A DNA stretch of 64,000 nucleotides. Origin: WRMS01 sp038562165 (GTDB lineage Bacteria > Bacillota > Peptococcia > DRI-13 > UBA5745). This document shows, one piece after another, positions 42,478 through 51,982 of the stretch; the stretch's first letter is position 1, and every line of letters begins with the position of its first letter. The translations under genes and the position numbers were made by a program. The stretch covers positions 10,460 through 74,459 of the forward strand of contig JBCFAO010000017.1 in NCBI GenBank assembly GCA_038562165.1, in the 5' to 3' direction. Below the pieces are notes generated by a model, which saw only the letters and a list, made by a program, of their open reading frames with translations, made no database searches and was not told where the DNA came from.

Positions 42478-43421
42478 TATTTCCACCGGCTCTAAAATTG
42501 GGTGACACTATCGGTTTGATTGCTCCTTCTTCCCCGGTACCGGCTGACCGGGTTGAAGCCTGCAAGGCTCTTTTGGAGAGCTGGGGATATAAAGTCAAAG
42601 AAGGCAACGGCATTTACAGTGCCCTCCACGGCTATCTTGCCGGTCCGGCGCCTGCCCGGGCGGCGGATATTAACGCCATGTTTGCCGATCCGGCAGTAAA
42701 GGCTATTTTTTGCCTGCGGGGAGGCGACGGCAGCTGTCAGGTCATGGATAAGCTGGATCTAAGAATAATCCGCTCTAATCCCAAAATATTTGTGGGCTAT
42801 AGCGATATCACAAATTTTCATGTGTTTCTGAACCAGCAAGCCGGGCTGGTGACTTTCCACGGTCCCATGGTATCCGCCAATATGCTGGAGGACTATGATG
42901 AATTTACGAAGGAGTCCTTCGAGGCGGCTCTGGCTTTGGGCAATAAAGGCAGCCTGGAACTGAAAAACCCCGAAGGGGAGCCTTTTAAAGCTTTGCGCTT
43001 CGGCCAGGCTGAGGGAACCATTGCAGGAGGCAATCTCTCTCTGATCTGCTCCATGCTGGGTACGCCTTACGAAATCAATACCAAAGGGAGAATCCTGTTT
43101 ATCGAAGATGTGGATGAAACCACCTGGCATGTGGACCGGATGCTTTATCATCTGAAATACAGCGGCAAGCTGGATCAGGCAGCCGGTGTTATCGTAGGGG
43201 ATTTTGGAGGCCAAAGCAACCCCCGGGACCCCGGCTATCTTGTGGAGGAGTTGCTGCGGGATTTCTTTACGGGCTACAATAAGCCGGTGATTTACAACGT
43301 AAAATCCGGCCATTGCATTCCCCTGTCTACGATCCCTCTGGGCACAGTTTGCTCCATGGAAACCGGCAAAATATCGGCGGCCGGCGGCGAAGAGCCGAAG
43401 ATCGTTTTCCGTTGGCCTTGA
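42474..43421 (+). CDS. ldcA: LD-carboxypeptidase (peptidase S66, LdcA/MccF family)
   Basis: The 315-residue enzyme has IGLIAPSSPV, CLRGGDGSCQVMD, the nucleophile in VGYSDIT (Ser110), the acidic residue in IEDVDE and the catalytic His in VKSGHCIPLSTIPLG. LdcA removes the last D-alanine from murein tetrapeptides during wall recycling; MccF relatives cleave microcin C. The ATG overlaps the previous stop (ATGA) and follows GGAAGG. With the importer it suggests uptake and trimming of wall peptides. Confidence 0.92.
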   Translation: MIFPPALKLGDTIGLIAPSSPVPADRVEACKALLESWGYKVKEGNGIYSALHGYLAGPAPARAADINAMFADPAVKAIFCLRGGDGSCQVMDKLDLRIIRSNPKIFVGYSDITNFHVFLNQQAGLVTFHGPMVSANMLEDYDEFTKESFEAALALGNKGSLELKNPEGEPFKALRFGQAEGTIAGGNLSLICSMLGTPYEINTKGRILFIEDVDETTWHVDRMLYHLKYSGKLDQAAGVIVGDFGGQSNPRDPGYLVEELLRDFFTGYNKPVIYNVKSGHCIPLSTIPLGTVCSMETGKISAAGGEEPKIVFRWP

Positions 43422-43492
43422 TATTTGACCCTGATAGAATTGATGGCGTAAGGCTGGGAAATAACTGGACGTAAGCTTAATAGCAGTTTGAC

Positions 43493-43534
43493 AAAAAATG
43501 AGGCAGGCCGACAAATCCTGAACCTCATTTTTTA
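43493..43534 (+). terminator. Terminator after ldcA
   Basis: AAAAAATGAGG and CCTCATTTTTT form a stem that ends in a T-run. The matching A-run also suits the opposite strand. Confidence 0.75.
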
Positions 43535-43644
43535 TCAAGAAAAAAGTTTTTTCAAAAAATATTTCGGTAATAAATTTTTTCTATTTACTTTTTTTGTATT
43601 AGGTATTATTATAAAGAAAATATTTTGGAAGATAGGCGATGTAA

Positions 43645-44115
43645 ATGATTCGTATTGACCGTATCGACATTCATATCATTAAGTGCCTAAAGGAAAATGC
43701 CAGAATAAACGCTTCGGAAATTGGGGAGCGGGTCAATATGTCTGTTTCCGCCGTCATTGAGCGGATGAAGAAGCTGGAGACTTCCGGTGTGATCCGGCAG
43801 TATACCGTGGTTTTGGACCACAAAAAAATCGGCAAGGATGTTAGCGCTTTTATCTCGGTGAGCTTGGAGCATCCAAAGCATAATGACAAATTCATTGACG
43901 AAATCAACAAAAATCCGGAAATTATGGAATGCAGCTACGTCACCGGCGATTTTGACTTTTTGCTGAAGGTGATAACCAATTCCACCGATACCCTTACAGA
44001 ATTGCTCAATCAGATCAAGTCTATACCCGGCGTATCTCTGACCCGTACTCTGGTGGTATTGTCCTCTACCAAAAACCAATTTTCCGTATTGCCGGAGCTG
44101 AAAAGGAAAGACTAA
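43645..44115 (+). CDS. Lrp/AsnC family transcriptional regulator
   Basis: The 156-residue regulator has an AsnC helix-turn-helix (IDRIDIHIIKCLKENARINASEIGERVNMS) and a C-terminal RAM ligand-binding domain (GKDVSAFISVSLE; YVTGDFDFLLKV). It lies 23 bases ahead of alanine dehydrogenase, so regulation of that gene by an amino acid is likely. Its own promoter (TTTACT-N17-like spacing with TATTAT) is in the AT-rich leader. The start follows GATAGGCGATG. Confidence 0.92.
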   Translation: MIRIDRIDIHIIKCLKENARINASEIGERVNMSVSAVIERMKKLETSGVIRQYTVVLDHKKIGKDVSAFISVSLEHPKHNDKFIDEINKNPEIMECSYVTGDFDFLLKVITNSTDTLTELLNQIKSIPGVSLTRTLVVLSSTKNQFSVLPELKRKD

Positions 44116-44138
44116 CTTGTTGAAAGGAGATAAGGGAA

Positions 44139-45254
44139 ATGATTATAGGTGTACCAAAGGAAATCAAAGCCCAGGAAAACCGGGTGGGCTTAACTCCTGC
44201 CGGAGTGGATGCTTTCGTAAAAGCCGGCCATAAAGTCTATTTGGAAAGCAATGCGGGATTGGGGACCGGTTTTACCGATGCGGAGTACGAGGCCGCCGGC
44301 GGTGAAATACGGGCCGATGCCCGGCAGATATATAGCGCCGCCGACATGATCATTAAGGTAAAGGAGCCCTTAGCCCCGGAATACGGCTTGCTGAAAGAAA
44401 ACCAGATTCTTTTTGCCTATCTGCACTTAGCGCCGGACCCGGAGCAGACGGAAGCTCTGCTGAAGCAGAAGGTCATTGGCGTAGCCTATGAAACGGTACA
44501 GCTACCGAATAAAGCCCTGCCCTTATTATCCCCCATGAGCGAAGTGGCCGGCCGCATGTCCATTCAGATAGGAGCCCGGTTGCTGGAGAAAAACTGGGGC
44601 GGCGCCGGCATCCTTTTGGGCGGGGTTCCCGGTGTGGAGCCGGCCAAGGTGGTTGTTATCGGCGGCGGCAACGTAGGCCTTAGCGCCATTAGAATGGCGG
44701 TGGGCCTGGGGGCCCAAGTGACGGTGCTGGATGTGTCCGCCAGCCGTTTATCCTATTTGGACGACATGTTTATGGGCAGGATTGTTACGTTAATGTCCAA
44801 CAATTATAATATTGCCAAATGCGTCAAAGAAGCGGATCTGGTGGTGGGCGCCGTCTTGATCCCGGGAGCCAGGGCCCCCAAGCTGGTCAAAGAAGAAATG
44901 GTCAAATCCATGCGGCCCGGTTCCGTGCTGGTGGACGTGGCTATTGACCAGGGCGGTTCTATTGAAACTATCGACCGGATTACCACCCATGAGGACCCTT
45001 ATTTTATTAAGCACGGGGTGATTCACTATTCCGTGGCCAATATGCCCGGCGCCGTGCCCCGCACCTCCACTTTTGCCTTGACCAATTCCACCTTGCCCTA
45101 TGCTTTGCAGATCGCCAACAAAGGAGTGGAGCAGGCCATGAAGGAGGACCCGGCCTTGCTGCTGGGGCTCAATACTTATAAAGGCAAGCTGACTTACCAG
45201 CCGGTGGCCCAGGCCCAGGGTAAGGAATACACGCCGGCGGCCGGATTATTTTAA
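44139..45254 (+). CDS. ald: Alanine dehydrogenase
   Basis: The 371-residue enzyme has MIIGVPKEIKAQENRVGLTP, the substrate-binding lysine in IKVKEPLAPEY, the catalytic His in YLHLAPDP, the NAD fold VVVIGGGNVGLSAI, and VDVAIDQGGS. It interconverts L-alanine and pyruvate with ammonia and NADH. The gene forms an operon with the Lrp-type regulator and follows GAAAGGAGA. All key residues are present. Confidence 0.96.
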   Translation: MIIGVPKEIKAQENRVGLTPAGVDAFVKAGHKVYLESNAGLGTGFTDAEYEAAGGEIRADARQIYSAADMIIKVKEPLAPEYGLLKENQILFAYLHLAPDPEQTEALLKQKVIGVAYETVQLPNKALPLLSPMSEVAGRMSIQIGARLLEKNWGGAGILLGGVPGVEPAKVVVIGGGNVGLSAIRMAVGLGAQVTVLDVSASRLSYLDDMFMGRIVTLMSNNYNIAKCVKEADLVVGAVLIPGARAPKLVKEEMVKSMRPGSVLVDVAIDQGGSIETIDRITTHEDPYFIKHGVIHYSVANMPGAVPRTSTFALTNSTLPYALQIANKGVEQAMKEDPALLLGLNTYKGKLTYQPVAQAQGKEYTPAAGLF

Positions 45255-45289
45255 GCCGGATGTTTTAAATACCATAGCGGCTTAATGAT

Positions 45290-45321
45290 AAGGGAGCGCC
45301 TCAAATGAGGCGCTCCCTTTT
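45290..45321. terminator. Bidirectional terminator between ald and btuD
   Basis: AAGGGAGCGCCTC and GAGGCGCTCCCTTTT form a near-perfect stem, with T-runs on both strands. It serves the convergent ald and btuD transcripts. Confidence 0.9.
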
Positions 45322-45323
45322 GC

Positions 45324-46088
45324 CTACAATCGGGCGAAAAAAACTTGCTTGCGGCCTTGCCATTCAGCGATATCCACATCCACCTCGTAAACTTGGCGGA
45401 TGTTTTCCGGCGTAAAAACCTGCTGACTATTCCCTTGGGCGAAAGAGGCGCCGTCTTTAAACAAAACCACCTGATCGCAGAGGATAGAGGCCAGGTTGAG
45501 ATCATGGATAGAAACCACTGTCGTTACTTGCTTTTCTGCGGCATAGTTGCGCACAAGGCGGATGGTTTCAAGCTGATACTTCATATCCAGATTGCTGGTG
45601 GGCTCGTCCAACAAAAGCAGTTCCGGCTGCTGGGCGATAGCCCGGGCCATCAGTACCCGCTGCCGCTCCCCGCCGCTAAGACCGTCGAATTGCCGGAAAG
45701 CCAAGGCCTCCAGGTGCAAGCGCTCTATAGCTTCAAAAGCGATTTGCCGGTCCTGGTTGCTGGGACGAAAGCGCAGATAAGGAATCCGGCCCATCATAAT
45801 GATATCCACTACCCGGCAAGCCATGCTCCGGCCGGAGCTTTGGGGCACATAGCCGATTTTGCGGGCCCGTTTTTTGGGGGGCAAAGACAAGAGGCTTTTA
45901 TCATCAAGAAGGATATCCCCTTGCCTGACGGGGAGCATGCAGCCCACGCATTTGAGGAGGGTGGTTTTTCCTGCGCCGTTAGGTCCCAAAAGGCCTACGA
46001 CTTGACCCTTTGGCGCTGAGAAGGAAATATGGCTCAATACTGCGGCTCCGCCATAAGAAAAACTCAGGTCTTTTATCTGCAGGTACAT
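45324..46088 (-). CDS. btuD: Cobalamin/iron-complex ABC transporter ATPase
   Basis: The 254-residue ATPase has GPNGAGKTT, LSGGERQRVLMARAIAQQ and LLLDEPTSNLD, and the sub-family feature GYVPQSSGRS. It belongs to the FecE/BtuD group. A cobalamin riboswitch upstream of the operon favours vitamin B12 as cargo. Its ATG follows GGAGGTG and overlaps the permease stop. Confidence 0.9.
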   Translation of the reverse strand: MYLQIKDLSFSYGGAAVLSHISFSAPKGQVVGLLGPNGAGKTTLLKCVGCMLPVRQGDILLDDKSLLSLPPKKRARKIGYVPQSSGRSMACRVVDIIMMGRIPYLRFRPSNQDRQIAFEAIERLHLEALAFRQFDGLSGGERQRVLMARAIAQQPELLLLDEPTSNLDMKYQLETIRLVRNYAAEKQVTTVVSIHDLNLASILCDQVVLFKDGASFAQGNSQQVFTPENIRQVYEVDVDIAEWQGRKQVFFARL

Positions 46089-47161
46089 CAGGACACCTCC
46101 CGGCGTTCTTTCAAGATCAAGTGAATGAAAATGGGGACGCCCAGAAAAGAAACCACAATTCCTACCGGCACATTGACCGGGGAAAGAATGATCCGGCCAA
46201 TAGTATCGCCTGTCAGCACAAGAAGGGCGCCGCTGAGAGCCGAGAAGGGCAACAAGAAACGGTGGTCGCTGCCGATCAGCAGCCGGGCAATATGAGGTCC
46301 GGCCAGGCCCACGAAGCCAATCACCCCGGTAAAGCTGATGATGGAGGCGGTGAGCAATACAGATAAAAAGCCGACGCCGATGCGAACAAAAGCGGGAGAA
46401 ACGCCGAGGCTGCGGGAAACATCATCATCGCCCCCTGCCAGAGTATTAAGGGGTTGGGCAAAGCTATAAATTCCGGCCAGGCAGGGCAGGGAAAACAGCA
46501 GAACCACCAGAACCTGGGGCCAGGTTGCGCCGTTTAGGCTGCCAAACAGCCATTGCACGGCTGCCGCCAACTGATAATCGTTGGCAAAGAACTTCACCAC
46601 GCTGTCGCAGGCATTGAAAAGGTAGTTGGTTGCAATGCCGGTGAGAATAATCGATTCCGGGCTCATGCCTGCACGGCTGGCGATAAAATATACACCGGCA
46701 GCACAAAGCAGGGACCAGGCGAAGGCGCTGATGACAATGCCGGTATTGGTGTCGCCCAGGGGTCCCACACCATAAACGATAGATAAGGAGGCGCCGAAAG
46801 CTGCCGCCGAGGAAATGCCTACGGTAAAGGGGCTTACCAAGGGGTTGCGGGTGACGCCTTGCAGGGCGGCGCCGGATACCGATAAACCGGCCCCGCATAA
46901 AATAGCCAGGCAGATACGGGGCAGCCGCAGCAGCAGCACAATTTTTTGGTTGGCGTTTTCCAGCCGGCCGCCATGGAAAAAAGCTCCCCGCAGAGCGCCG
47001 AAAATGTCTGAGGGCGTAGCGTCGGCAGTGCCCACCGCCGTGAACCAAAGGCCGCATACCAGAACCAGCAGGCTGCAAAACAGCAGAAGCAGCACGGCTT
47101 TGCGGCTGCTCCTGCGATATTCTTGTTCCAGGGGGTGTTGGGAAAGCAAGGGCTTTTTCAT
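46088..47161 (-). CDS. btuC: Cobalamin/iron-complex ABC transporter permease
   Basis: The 357-residue FecCD-family permease has about ten hydrophobic segments, with GAALQGVTRNPLVSPFTVGISSAAAFGAS, LAGGDDDVSRSLGVSP and FVGLAGPHIARLLIGSDHR. It forms the membrane channel as a dimer. A three-base gap separates it from the receptor gene. The riboswitch suggests B12 uptake. Confidence 0.92.
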   Translation of the reverse strand: MKKPLLSQHPLEQEYRRSSRKAVLLLLFCSLLVLVCGLWFTAVGTADATPSDIFGALRGAFFHGGRLENANQKIVLLLRLPRICLAILCGAGLSVSGAALQGVTRNPLVSPFTVGISSAAAFGASLSIVYGVGPLGDTNTGIVISAFAWSLLCAAGVYFIASRAGMSPESIILTGIATNYLFNACDSVVKFFANDYQLAAAVQWLFGSLNGATWPQVLVVLLFSLPCLAGIYSFAQPLNTLAGGDDDVSRSLGVSPAFVRIGVGFLSVLLTASIISFTGVIGFVGLAGPHIARLLIGSDHRFLLPFSALSGALLVLTGDTIGRIILSPVNVPVGIVVSFLGVPIFIHLILKERREVS

Positions 47162-47164
47162 GGC

Positions 47165-48277
47165 TTAGGAAAGATTCTTGGCGGCAAAGAAATGGCCTTC
47201 AATGTTTTCAAAACCTTGGAAGTCTTCCATCCAGGCCCGGAAGATTTCATCGGGGTCCAAATCAGGCAGCAGATCAGGATAGACCCATTTGGCGATGTAA
47301 GCCGCACCCACCAGCTTGGAAGCGCCGCCGTGGCTAAACTGAGTCATCAGGAAGATATTGTTGTTTTCTACGGCAGGGATTTCATCCCAACCCGGACGGC
47401 TTTTGATTTCGGCAACGGTGTCGATAAATTGCTGCTTTGCCGGGGGATGATAGAGGCCGGTTCCCTGCAGGGCCTGAGCCGGGGTGATCAGTTTGACAAT
47501 GCAGTCTGGCTTGCGCACAATCACTTCTTCGGGATCCACTTCACTGGCGTTGATGGTATCGATATTTTCGCTGAAGATGTTGTAAGCGTGGGAGGCTACG
47601 CTCATGCCGTAAAAAGCATTGCCGGGAACCACCGTGGAGTAATTGGTGGTAGTCTCCAGATACATGCTGCGCTGAGGCTGATTCTTTAGCTGAGTTTCGA
47701 TATAAACTTGAATATCATTAAAATAATTGTAGAATTTTTGAGCAGATTCTTCGACGCCAAACATGACGCCGATATTATTGCATTGATTTTTGAAATCAGC
47801 GGTATCGTAACCGGAGATGACAAATACCTTGATGCCGAAGGGCCCTAATTTTTCTTCGGCCTCCGTCACGCTGCCGTTGTCGGGGAGAATCAGCACCTGA
47901 GGATTCAGCTCTACGATTTTTTCATAATTCAGCTCCGTCTGGCCTTTGCCAATAACGTTGTCGGGGTCAAACATACCCCAATAATCCCGGTCCTGGGCCG
48001 TATTCGTATCCACGGCAATGACCCGGTCAATGGCGCCGCAGGCCCGGATCAATTCGCTGTTGTACCGGTTGGCCACTACGGCGGTTTTTACGGGATAGGG
48101 CAGCTCCACCTGGCGGCCCATGTTGTCGGTGAGGGTGATGGTTTCATTGCCGGCAGGGGCCCCGGTGGGCTGAGAGCTCTGGGGCTCCGTTGGGGCGGCA
48201 GGCTGGCCGGCGCCGCAGCCCGGTAAAAGCAGGGCCAGGCACAACAAGATGCTGAGGGAAAGTATAATACGTTTCAT
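47165..48277 (-). CDS. btuF: Cobalamin-type ABC transporter binding lipoprotein
   Basis: The 370-residue receptor has a lipobox (LLLPGC, Cys21), a Pro/Gln/Ser linker, and two lobes of the class III binding fold (NMGRQVELPYPVKTAVVANRYNSELI; LNPQVLILPDNGS; SRPGWDEIPAVENNNIFLM). It is the first gene after a cobalamin riboswitch. Siderophore receptors look alike, but the riboswitch decides for B12 or a related corrinoid. The ATG follows AAAAGGAGAA. Confidence 0.9.
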   Translation of the reverse strand: MKRIILSLSILLCLALLLPGCGAGQPAAPTEPQSSQPTGAPAGNETITLTDNMGRQVELPYPVKTAVVANRYNSELIRACGAIDRVIAVDTNTAQDRDYWGMFDPDNVIGKGQTELNYEKIVELNPQVLILPDNGSVTEAEEKLGPFGIKVFVISGYDTADFKNQCNNIGVMFGVEESAQKFYNYFNDIQVYIETQLKNQPQRSMYLETTTNYSTVVPGNAFYGMSVASHAYNIFSENIDTINASEVDPEEVIVRKPDCIVKLITPAQALQGTGLYHPPAKQQFIDTVAEIKSRPGWDEIPAVENNNIFLMTQFSHGGASKLVGAAYIAKWVYPDLLPDLDPDEIFRAWMEDFQGFENIEGHFFAAKNLS

Positions 48278-48424
48278 GAATTTTCTCCTTTTTGCGTTTC
48301 ATTCTATTGATGATGTGGGGAAATAGAAATCATTGTCTCGTTGCCTTTCTGAAAAGTCTTTGACCACCTCCTTGCAGGTACGGCGGCAAAAGGGCACAGC
48401 AAGACTATAAAATAGGCGTTAAGA

Positions 48425-48454
48425 CAAAAAACCGGGGGTCAGAATACCCCCGGT
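48425..48454 (-). terminator. Expression-platform terminator of the cobalamin riboswitch
   Basis: On the minus strand ACCGGGGGT and ACCCCCGGT form a stem followed by TTTTTTG. It lies between the aptamer and btuF and would stop transcription when the corrinoid is bound. Confidence 0.88.
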
Positions 48455-48507
48455 GAACGCAAAAGCCAGCCTGAAATCCCTTCACCACCAAAGGATTTTT
48501 GAGAAAC

Positions 48508-48664
48508 AACCGGCAGATATCCTGACTCAAAGCTTCAAACCTAATCCACAAGCCTTCCCGGAATAATTCCAGTGGCTAAATCTGTGTTTCGTAGCTTTTA
48601 CAGTAAAGTGTGCTGTTGCGGATTCTAACCGCATTCCCTATTAATGCCTGTAAGGCAACCGATT
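48508..48664 (-). ncRNA. Cobalamin riboswitch
   Basis: The minus strand shows the cobalamin aptamer landmarks: P1 from AATCGG/CCGGTT, GGGAATGCGGTTAGAATCCGC, and the B12-box-like GCCACTGG...CCGGGAAGGC. It is followed by a strong terminator and then btuF. It should switch off the importer when B12 is plentiful. Confidence 0.95.
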
Positions 48665-48747
48665 GTTTTTTCTATTTAGTTGTTCCTGCACCAATTAAAT
48701 ACCCAATTGCAGTAAATGTCAAGATGGCAATGGGGGGCCAGCGGAGC

Positions 48748-49671
48748 TTAATCGAATTTTTTGAAGAATTCGTAGGCATTATCAAAGAAGATCCGGTCGG
48801 CAAGAGTTTTGCCCAAGCTGGACCGGCAAATGGCGTCATATAAACCGGCCTCATCGGCCACCGACTGCAAGAAGGGCGGAGTTTTGGCGCCGTCAAAGTC
48901 AGAGCCCAGAGCCGGTACTTTATCGCCGGCCAATTCCAGCATACGGTCTATATGGCGGAGCAAATCATCCCAGCCGGCCACTTCGCCATCTTCCTTCAGG
49001 AAGTTGATGTAATAATTTAACCCGATCACACCGCCCATACGTCCGATTTCCCGGATCTGGTCGTCGGTGAGATTGCGCCGGTGATTGCAGACGCTGCGGC
49101 AATTGGAGTGGCTGGCAATGAAAGGCTTAGTGGCCAAGTTTACCGTTTCCCAGAAGGATTTATCGTTGGCGTGGGATACGTCCAAAATAATGCCTAACTC
49201 TTCCATGCGGCCAATAGCCTGCCTGCCGAAATCCGTAAGACCCCATTCGGTATAGGCGCTGGCCCCGCCGGCCAGTTCATTGGCGCCGTTCCAGGTGAGG
49301 CTGGCCAGGCGGACGCCCCGTTCAGCCATGAGATTGATGCGGTCCAGGTCGCCGGCAAAAATCGAAGAGTTTTCGATGGTCAGCAGGGCAGCCACCTTAT
49401 TGGCAGCAAATGCCTCGTCGATATCTTTGGTTGTCCTGACCTGACAGATCCGGTCCGGCAGCTCCTCCATATTTTGCTGAAAATTGCTGTAAAGCTTCTC
49501 GCCTTCTTCAATAGCCAGCTCCAGCCTGTACCTGTCGTGGATGAACATGGCAAAGCATTGACAATACTGGGAATTTGCCGGCAGGCGATCCAAATCAATG
49601 TGCCCGGTATTGCCGGCAAAAGAGGTACCCTTTAATAGTGTGTCACAATGCAAATCGAAAATTTTCATCAT
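48748..49671 (-). CDS. Membrane dipeptidase (peptidase M19)
   Basis: The 307-residue metallo-dipeptidase has the zinc ligands H8 and D10 in DLHCDT, a glutamate in LTIENSS, and histidines in DVSHAND and IASHSNCR, plus GSDFDG. Members hydrolyse dipeptides, often with a D-residue at the C-terminal side. The start ATG follows AAAGGAGA. It may help process peptides brought in by the Dpp system, although it is a separate transcription unit upstream of the cobalamin leader. Confidence 0.93.
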   Translation of the reverse strand: MMKIFDLHCDTLLKGTSFAGNTGHIDLDRLPANSQYCQCFAMFIHDRYRLELAIEEGEKLYSNFQQNMEELPDRICQVRTTKDIDEAFAANKVAALLTIENSSIFAGDLDRINLMAERGVRLASLTWNGANELAGGASAYTEWGLTDFGRQAIGRMEELGIILDVSHANDKSFWETVNLATKPFIASHSNCRSVCNHRRNLTDDQIREIGRMGGVIGLNYYINFLKEDGEVAGWDDLLRHIDRMLELAGDKVPALGSDFDGAKTPPFLQSVADEAGLYDAICRSSLGKTLADRIFFDNAYEFFKKFD

Positions 49672-49876
49672 AGTGTAATCTCCTTTCAGTGGGGACTATG
49701 GCTATGGTCTTGTGATAACTCCTCATAACTTTATTATATCACACCTGTAGGAAAAACAAACGGCCTATTTCCCGGGCAATATAGAAAAGGCAGACAATGG
49801 TAGACAGGGAAAGCTCCATAGGGTAAGATAAAAACAGATTATTCAATTGCCTTATTATAATGAAGGGGGAAATCCT

Positions 49877-50380
49877 ATGGAGTTATCGCAAGTTATTAAC
49901 AGCAGAAGAAGTGTTCGCCAATACAAAAGCCAACCCGTAGAGGATGAGAAAATACGGGAGATTATTGAAGCCGGCCGGCGGGCGCCTACATCCAGAAACA
50001 GCCAAAACTGGTACTGCATCCTTTTGCGCAATCCCCGAATACTCAACCAGCTTGAAGAGGCATTTGCCAAGCAACAATGGATTGTCAGGGCGCCGGCAAT
50101 CATGGTGGTTTGCGGAACCAACAACCGGACAATGATGTGCGGCCAGGCTGCCAATCCTATCGACTGTTCCATTGCCCTGACGCTGATGATGCTGAAAGCA
50201 GCAGAGCTGGGCTTAGGCACCTGCTGGCTGGGTATGTTTGACGCCGGCAAAATCAGAGAGCTGCTGGATATTCCGGCGGCCGATATGATTGTGGCGGTGA
50301 CGCCTTTAGGCTATGCCGATGAAGAGCCCCAGGAAAGGCCCCGCAAAGATCTGGCAGAGTTTGTTCGTTATATAGACTAA
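49877..50380 (+). CDS. Nitroreductase family protein
   Basis: The 167-residue flavoprotein has the FMN-binding start (INSRRSVRQYKSQPVEDEKIREIIEAGRRAPTSRNSQNW) and LGLGTCWLGMF. Family members reduce nitro compounds, quinones or flavins with NAD(P)H. The ATG at 49877 follows AGGGGGAAA. It lies 33 bases ahead of a large FAD oxidoreductase on the same strand, so joint redox function is possible. The physiological substrate is unknown. Confidence 0.88.
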   Translation: MELSQVINSRRSVRQYKSQPVEDEKIREIIEAGRRAPTSRNSQNWYCILLRNPRILNQLEEAFAKQQWIVRAPAIMVVCGTNNRTMMCGQAANPIDCSIALTLMMLKAAELGLGTCWLGMFDAGKIRELLDIPAADMIVAVTPLGYADEEPQERPRKDLAEFVRYID

Positions 50381-50413
50381 AAGAATAGAAGGAAACAAAA
50401 GGGGGAGGCAGAT

Positions 50414-51982
50414 ATGATCAACCTGTTGCAGGAAGCAGATGTGGCAATAATCGGCGGCGGCCTGGCGGCTATGGAGGCGGCTTTGGCTGTCAGCGGCGCA
50501 AATCCTGAAGCCAAAGTAGTTCTGCTGTCAAAAAAACCGGTAGGTTTATCCGGAGCCTCCCTGGTAGCCTTGTCGGTGCACCGTTATGCGCCTCAGGAGC
50601 CGGGTTTACGGGAGGATTACGGCCGCAGCTTCCTGGCCTCCAGCCAGGGAGTAGGCGATCCGGCCCTGTTGGAGATTTTGATGGACGAGGGAGCGGCGGC
50701 ATTAAAGGGGTTAGAAGAGCTGGGACTGCCCTTGGAATCAAAGGAACTGCCGGCATCAGACGGCAAGATGTACCGCTATCTCAGTTGCTGCCGGCCCAAA
50801 TACGGCCGCCGGCTGACGGAGCCTATGCGGGAGTTGCTGCTTTCCCGGCCCCGGGTCAGGGAAGAAGCGGGGTATATGGCGGTGGAGCTGTTAACAAGGA
50901 ATGGCGCTGTTTGCGGTGTGCTGGCCGAGCAGGAAGGCCGGTTCTATGTGCAGCCGGCTAAGGCAGTGATTCTGGCCAGCGGCGGCGCCGGGTTCGTCTA
51001 CGAAAACACCAGCAATACCAGGGACCTTACCGGGGACGGTTACGGTCTGGCTTTGCGGGCGGGCCTTGCTCTGCAGGACATGGAGTTTGTGCAGTTTTAT
51101 CCTTACCGCATCGCCAGCCCAGGCAGAGCCAATATCTTTCCCGATGTCTTTGATCACGGGGCTGTGTTTCTCAATGAAAAAGGAGAGCGGTTTATGGCCG
51201 GCTTTCCTAAAAAAGAGCAGGAGAACCGGGATGTGCTGGCCCGGCGAATGTTTGCCCAAAAAGAAGTGGTTTTTGATATCAGCGGCGCCGATCAGGAATA
51301 TATCAAAAACGAGTGCAGCGCCGTTTATGACTTGGCCCGGAAGTACCATACCCAACAATTCCTGATGAAGCCGGTGGCCCATTTTATGATGGGGGGTATT
51401 CCTCTGCAGGCTGACGGCGGCAGCAGCCTGCCGGGCCTGTATTGTTGCGGCGAAGTTACCGGCGGCCTTCATGGCGCCAACCGTATTGCCGGCAGCGCTC
51501 TTACGGAGTGTGCGGTTTTTGGGGCCAGAGCCGGCCGGGCGGCTGCGGCATATGTGAGAGAAAAGGCAGGGAATGAGGCGGCGGGGGCCGAAGGGTCTGC
51601 AGAGCTGGCCTCACAAGCTGCCCGGATAGTTCAGTCTTTCTGCCCGCAGCCGGGCCAAGAGGATACCAGGCCAATCATTGCCGCCCTGCGCAAAACCATG
51701 TGGGAAAAGGCTTCCCTGATCAGAAGTGAAGCTTCCCTTAAAGAGGCCAAAACCGTAGTGGCGGCTCTGACCGGACAATTAAAAAGCCAAAGGCCCGCAT
51801 CGCTGCGGCTTTGGCTGGAAGCTGGCAATCTGCTGCTGACGGCAGAAGCCATTGTGGACTCGGCCCTTTTGCGGCAAGAAAGCCGGGGGGCTCATTTCCG
51901 GGAGGATTATCCTGCCGCCGACCCGGCTATGGCAGGTAATGTGATCTACCGGCAGGGCAGGGCGGAGTTTATCAAACGATAA
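50414..51982 (+). CDS. FAD-dependent oxidoreductase of the fumarate reductase / aspartate oxidase family
   Basis: The 522-residue flavoprotein has the FAD motif VAIIGGGLAAMEAALAV, LLSKKPVGLSGAS, the VILASGGAGFVYENTSNTRD segment, MEFVQFYPYRIA, and HGANRIAGSALTECAVFGARAG with the active-site Arg. It resembles SdhA/FrdA and L-aspartate oxidase, but SdhB or NadA/NadC partners are absent. Its end abuts the convergent hydrogenase-like gene with no gap. The substrate is uncertain. Confidence 0.83.
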   Translation: MINLLQEADVAIIGGGLAAMEAALAVSGANPEAKVVLLSKKPVGLSGASLVALSVHRYAPQEPGLREDYGRSFLASSQGVGDPALLEILMDEGAAALKGLEELGLPLESKELPASDGKMYRYLSCCRPKYGRRLTEPMRELLLSRPRVREEAGYMAVELLTRNGAVCGVLAEQEGRFYVQPAKAVILASGGAGFVYENTSNTRDLTGDGYGLALRAGLALQDMEFVQFYPYRIASPGRANIFPDVFDHGAVFLNEKGERFMAGFPKKEQENRDVLARRMFAQKEVVFDISGADQEYIKNECSAVYDLARKYHTQQFLMKPVAHFMMGGIPLQADGGSSLPGLYCCGEVTGGLHGANRIAGSALTECAVFGARAGRAAAAYVREKAGNEAAGAEGSAELASQAARIVQSFCPQPGQEDTRPIIAALRKTMWEKASLIRSEASLKEAKTVVAALTGQLKSQRPASLRLWLEAGNLLLTAEAIVDSALLRQESRGAHFREDYPAADPAMAGNVIYRQGRAEFIKR

